Positions 61,336-64,000 of a stretch of 64,000 nt of DNA are shown here, piece after piece. The DNA lies in assembly GCF_003390925.1 (NCBI RefSeq), contig NZ_QUBS01000083.1, positions 78,148 to 142,147 on the forward strand, given 5' to 3'. The position numbers were made by a program, and so were the translations under genes. Each line of letters begins with the position of its first letter. Position 1 is the stretch's first letter. Under the pieces are notes generated by a model. It saw only the letters and a list, made by a program, of their open reading frames with translations, was not told the DNA's origin and searched no databases. The stretch is from Trinickia diaoshuihuensis (GTDB taxonomy: Bacteria; Pseudomonadota; Gammaproteobacteria; Burkholderiales; Burkholderiaceae).

Positions 61336-62046
61336 CTACCGAGGCAAGAGGTCCAAGCCGGCCAATCTCATTTCGATCGCATTTGCGATCCGCAGATGCT
61401 CTGGATCATCGATGGAAAAGATGCCGTCGGAGACGCTGGCTATGATGGTGCCCTTTTGCGTACCGCCTTCCATGACAGGCTCCAGTGCCGCCGCGTCGGG
61501 TAGCTCCTCGGGCGCGATTGCTCTCGGAAGGTAAAGCATCCATCCGGCACCCGGCCGCTTCGGAAAAACGCGATGCGTGGTGTAGTACATGAGCGGCCCA
61601 ACCTCTATGCACGCAGCACGCGGCCATATCTCGAGTAAGCCTCGCATGAAGCGTTGCATGTTGTTCGCTTGATCCAGCGCGGCTACTTCTTGGAATTGCA
61701 GGTAGAGTAGGCATGTAGGGAGGTCGGGATCAGAGGAAAAGGAAATAGAGAACGAACAGCGTCTGCCTTTCTCTTTTCCGCTCCAGACACCCGTTCTCCG
61801 ATAGCTGGTCATACCGTCCTTCTCGTCCTGCACTCGAAGGATTTCAAGTGCTTCTGGTGTTGGGCCGTTCTCGTCGAAGGCGGCCTGCGCAAGCGACTTT
61901 TTCTGTGTAGGAGCGGGCGGGTACCAATGTTCGATCGGAAGGCCGAACGGCTGGAGCAATTGGGTAATTTTCCAGAGGGTTCCGAGATGCTCCTCTCGCG
62001 AAGGAAGGATCGGTTGTTGAAGCCTGAAGCTTAGGAAAATGACCAT
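61336..62046 (-). CDS. Imm52-type immunity protein
   Basis: 236 residues from the ATG 62046. The frame is open to 62325 but overlaps the toxin gene. The pattern LLQPFGLPIEHWYPPAPTQK, SLAQAAFDENGPTPEALEIL, and CIEVGPLMYYTTHRVFPKRPGAG resembles immunity protein family 52, which partners Tox-REase-5 nucleases. No signal peptide, consistent with neutralising a cytoplasmic DNase. It starts one base after the toxin stop. G+C is lower than in the housekeeping part. Confidence 0.65.
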   Translation of the reverse strand: MVIFLSFRLQQPILPSREEHLGTLWKITQLLQPFGLPIEHWYPPAPTQKKSLAQAAFDENGPTPEALEILRVQDEKDGMTSYRRTGVWSGKEKGRRCSFSISFSSDPDLPTCLLYLQFQEVAALDQANNMQRFMRGLLEIWPRAACIEVGPLMYYTTHRVFPKRPGAGWMLYLPRAIAPEELPDAAALEPVMEGGTQKGTIIASVSDGIFSIDDPEHLRIANAIEMRLAGLDLLPR

Positions 62047-62047
62047 G

Positions 62048-62635
62048 TTATGGTTGAAGTAATGAATCAATCGGAAGATCTTCTCGTAGGAAGATGTCTG
62101 AAAAATATTTATGGGAAATGGGTTGCATGAAATACCAGGTGAGTCTTGCGGGTGGATTGTTCTTGGTAATTGCGCTTTGAATGCGGGCTTGATTGAGCAT
62201 GCGTTGGACGCCGAATATCTGGAAAAAGTATTTCGGAAAGCCCGTCTTTGTATCGAAAAATTGGTCATACCGGGCCTTCGCTTCTTGTAGGCGGCATTCC
62301 GACGATTTGAACCCGTCGAATTCAATATTCATGAATTTCCACTCGGTGAACGGCGCAAAACCGGTAACGCGGACTTGGTAGTCACGCGAGACGTTGGACA
62401 TGTGCCACCTCCTCGTGACGAGCCAACCTCTGCGTGGCGGACACTGAGCGTGTGACTTGCTAGGAACCGGTATCGCGCGTGCAGCCGACTTCGACTTCAG
62501 TTTGTCTGTCCGCAGACTGTCCGCGTCGGATTGGGCTTTTTCCCCGCGCCCACGGACGGCGCCCCCTATCGCGGTGAGCAATGCCAAGAGCGCGATGGCC
62601 GCTTCTTCAAGGCGTGAGCGACGTGTCGGCGCCAC
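62048..62635 (-). CDS. Tox-REase-5 domain nuclease toxin (putative T6SS cargo effector)
   Basis: 195 residues from a GTG that overlaps the stop of the gene before it (TAGTG). Residues 12-27 are a hydrophobic helix (AAIALLALLTAIGGAV). Residues 60-195 match the Tox-REase-5 domain: CPPRRGWLVTRRWHMS, then IEFDGFKSSECRLQEAKARY with the PD-(D/E)xK residues Asp107, Glu118 and Lys120, then LNQARIQSAITKNNPPARLT and WYFMQP. Related domains are DNase ends of PAAR effectors such as TseT. No PAAR is present, so delivery would need the adaptor-like protein. Confidence 0.7.
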   Translation of the reverse strand: MAPTRRSRLEEAAIALLALLTAIGGAVRGRGEKAQSDADSLRTDKLKSKSAARAIPVPSKSHAQCPPRRGWLVTRRWHMSNVSRDYQVRVTGFAPFTEWKFMNIEFDGFKSSECRLQEAKARYDQFFDTKTGFPKYFFQIFGVQRMLNQARIQSAITKNNPPARLTWYFMQPISHKYFSDIFLREDLPIDSLLQP

Positions 62636-62970
62636 TATGTGTTCCCCTCTAGCTGCTGCGATTTCTTGCGAAGTACATCCATCAAATCAGTGAAGCGGTC
62701 GTCGAGGGAGGCGCCCGGCTCATGTAGCCATGTCTGAATAGCCGGGGTGCGGTGGAAGCCGGGGGCTTGTAGTTCGAGATATAGGAAATCTGCGAGCACT
62801 TCCTCTCGAACGAGTCCTAAGCGCCTGGCTTCGCCGTATGCTCGGGTGAGCTTGTCCAGCAATGCGGGATCGTTCGTGAGCCTCGTATCGACATTGCCGA
62901 TGTTGTCTCGAACGGCCGTTATGAACCTGTGTTCGTCCTCGGTCAAAAGAGCGGTTTGGTGCTCGTGCAT
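62635..62970 (-). CDS. helical adaptor-like protein of the toxin operon
   Basis: 111 residues, all helical, from the ATG 62970. HEHQTALLTEDEHRFITAVR, ALLDKLTRAYGEARRLGLVR and EVLADFLYLELQAPGF resemble the short helical proteins often encoded before T6SS effectors. This is from pattern only; no named family is certain. It precedes the toxin with a TAGTG overlap. 62971-63266 upstream holds no clear gene. Confidence 0.5.
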   Translation of the reverse strand: MHEHQTALLTEDEHRFITAVRDNIGNVDTRLTNDPALLDKLTRAYGEARRLGLVREEVLADFLYLELQAPGFHRTPAIQTWLHEPGASLDDRFTDLMDVLRKKSQQLEGNT

Positions 62971-63266
62971 ATCTTCGGATGTGGTTTGGGAGATGTACCC
63001 TGCGTAAGTTGCGACCGATACCGATGCGGGTACAAGGCGGGGAGCGGATCGCTTGTCGCAACAACCGCAGCAGCTACTGAGGCTCTTGCGGTTGGTGTGG
63101 CTGCGGATATTTTGATTGCGGCGCAGCGTTGGCGCCTTGCCACCGCGAAAAAATCGGACTGCCGGCACGTTTGGCCGAGCGACGACCAAGAGCAGCTTGT
63201 CGAGCGCAAAAAACGCTCTTCGAGCGTGTCTTGCTGGCCGCGAATTGTGGGTTCGGCTATGGACGT

Positions 63267-63920
63267 CTATTGCGCCAACAGCTTCATCGCAACCCGCATC
63301 TGCTCATTTTCCAACGCTGGCGCGAAGGCGTCCAAGTCGTCGCTCGACATGCCGACCGGCGCTGATTTCGCAATGGCTTTCCAGTTGAGAATCGCAGCAC
63401 ATACTTCATTGAGTACGCGCCTGGCATCTGCCTCGGACAGCCAAAAGTAAGAGGCCGCGTGCATGACGTCGTTGATGGAATCGACCGGCCCCGAGTCGCC
63501 GGTGAGCCAGAGCTTGAGTTCCGGGTCCTTATCTGGAAAAGGGTTGATGTCAAAGGCCGGCGCAAGGCGCCATTGGCCATGCTCCACGTGTAGAAAGCCG
63601 TGATTCTGGACGTGATCGTCAACATTCGTGATGAGCAGATTGAATGCTAGCCGACGCCATAGCTCCTCGAGGTCGCTCGCCGGGTTCACGCAACGCGTTT
63701 TAATGACGTCGGCGATCTGTGTATAGGCGTGGTCGTCCGCTCGCGACGCTTGCAGCATGGAGCCTGCGGAAAGGTATGGAATGCGCCCGCTGCCCTTCGG
63801 GCGGTCGAATCGGCGCACGACCGCGACCGGGACGTCATCTGACATAACAATCCGCGAATCGGCGACTGTGATGCCGGCGGCTGCGGCCAGGTGCAGTGCC
63901 AGCACTTCACCGCGTGTCAC
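63267..63920 (-). pseudogene. HipA-family kinase, 5'-truncated
   Basis: About 217 residues corresponding to the middle and C-terminal part of HipA toxins (normally about 400-440). The kinase core is present: FNLLITNVDDHVQNHGFL (catalytic Asp, Asn) and LAPAFDINPFP. The N-lobe, nucleotide-binding N-terminus and HipB partner are not in the window. Upstream of 63914 the sequence stops resembling HipA, though the frame stays open to the edge through unrelated residues. Repeated TTCCGGCATA motifs begin there, suggesting interruption by a mobile element. Confidence 0.6.
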
Positions 63921-64000
63921 CTTCCGGCATAAAGGAGCCGGGTATTTCCGGCATATAGGCGCCAGTAGAAGTGGGTAGAAACGAGCATCTTTGCGGTTCA
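63914..64000. mobile_element. possible end of an insertion sequence (IS21-like)
   Basis: From 63914 the sequence begins TGTCAC and carries two direct copies of TTCCGGCATA (63922-63931, 63946-63955) 24 bp apart. Short terminal repeats of this kind occur at IS21-family ends. The transposase would lie outside the window, so this is tentative. Confidence 0.35.

Noticed and set aside
62971..63266. Possible extra gene between the adaptor-like gene and hipA
   Set aside because: Frames on both strands lack a ribosome site and recognisable motifs; the upstream extension of the adaptor frame (to 63189) is Cys/Ser/Arg-rich and not gene-like.

Overview
The window is a G+C-rich chromosomal segment from a Burkholderiaceae bacterium (Burkholderia, Paraburkholderia, Trinickia or a relative). 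The evidence is a rpsU–GatB/YqeY–dnaG–rpoD operon, an xseB–ispA–dxs–folE2 block, a dgdA product that from memory is almost the same as the Burkholderia cepacia enzyme, and ChrBA, LysR, AraC and LacI proteins of Burkholderia type. The exact species cannot be read from the sequence.

Layout. 1-8520 is accessory DNA: a hydrolase cut by the left edge, a LysR regulator diverging from a carboxymuconolactone decarboxylase-like gene, a universal stress protein, a secreted parvulin isomerase, a TonB-like secreted protein and a chromate resistance operon (chrBA). Three decayed envelope genes lie among them: a lytic transglycosylase, a DegP-type protease and a porin. 8590-12160 holds an AraC regulator, an aldo/keto reductase, a DnaJ-like protein and an RsbT-like kinase. 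12169-15897, on the minus strand, is a compact stressosome operon (rsbR-rsbS-rsbT-rsbX-like phosphatase) ending in a PAS histidine kinase whose N-terminus looks like the RsbT-docking domain of RsbU.

16251-26335 and 32136-39786 are two paralogous galactan or galacto-oligosaccharide utilisation clusters. Each has a LacI regulator, an ABC ATPase, a binding protein, two permeases and a GH42 beta-galactosidase. The first also has a GH53 endo-galactanase and an MFS sugar exporter-like gene. Three near-identical palindromes sit in front of these units. Between the clusters lie an NmrA-like protein, an AraC regulator, PPK2, a NIPSNAP protein, a VOC protein and dgdA.

39850-60133 is mainly housekeeping: LOG protein, polA, type II NADH dehydrogenase, sulfurtransferase, a Rieske oxygenase, xseB-ispA-dxs, folE2, tsaD, a HI0933-type flavoprotein and the rpsU-dnaG-rpoD operon. 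At 60365-60452 is a tRNA with a CAT anticodon and an unusually long variable arm. Beyond it, 60568-64000 reads like a small genomic island: vapBC, a putative type VI secretion cargo operon (adaptor-like protein, Tox-REase-5 nuclease, Imm52-type immunity protein) and a 5'-truncated hipA that may be interrupted by the end of an insertion sequence at the right edge.

All functional calls come from reading the translations and motifs. No database search was run.
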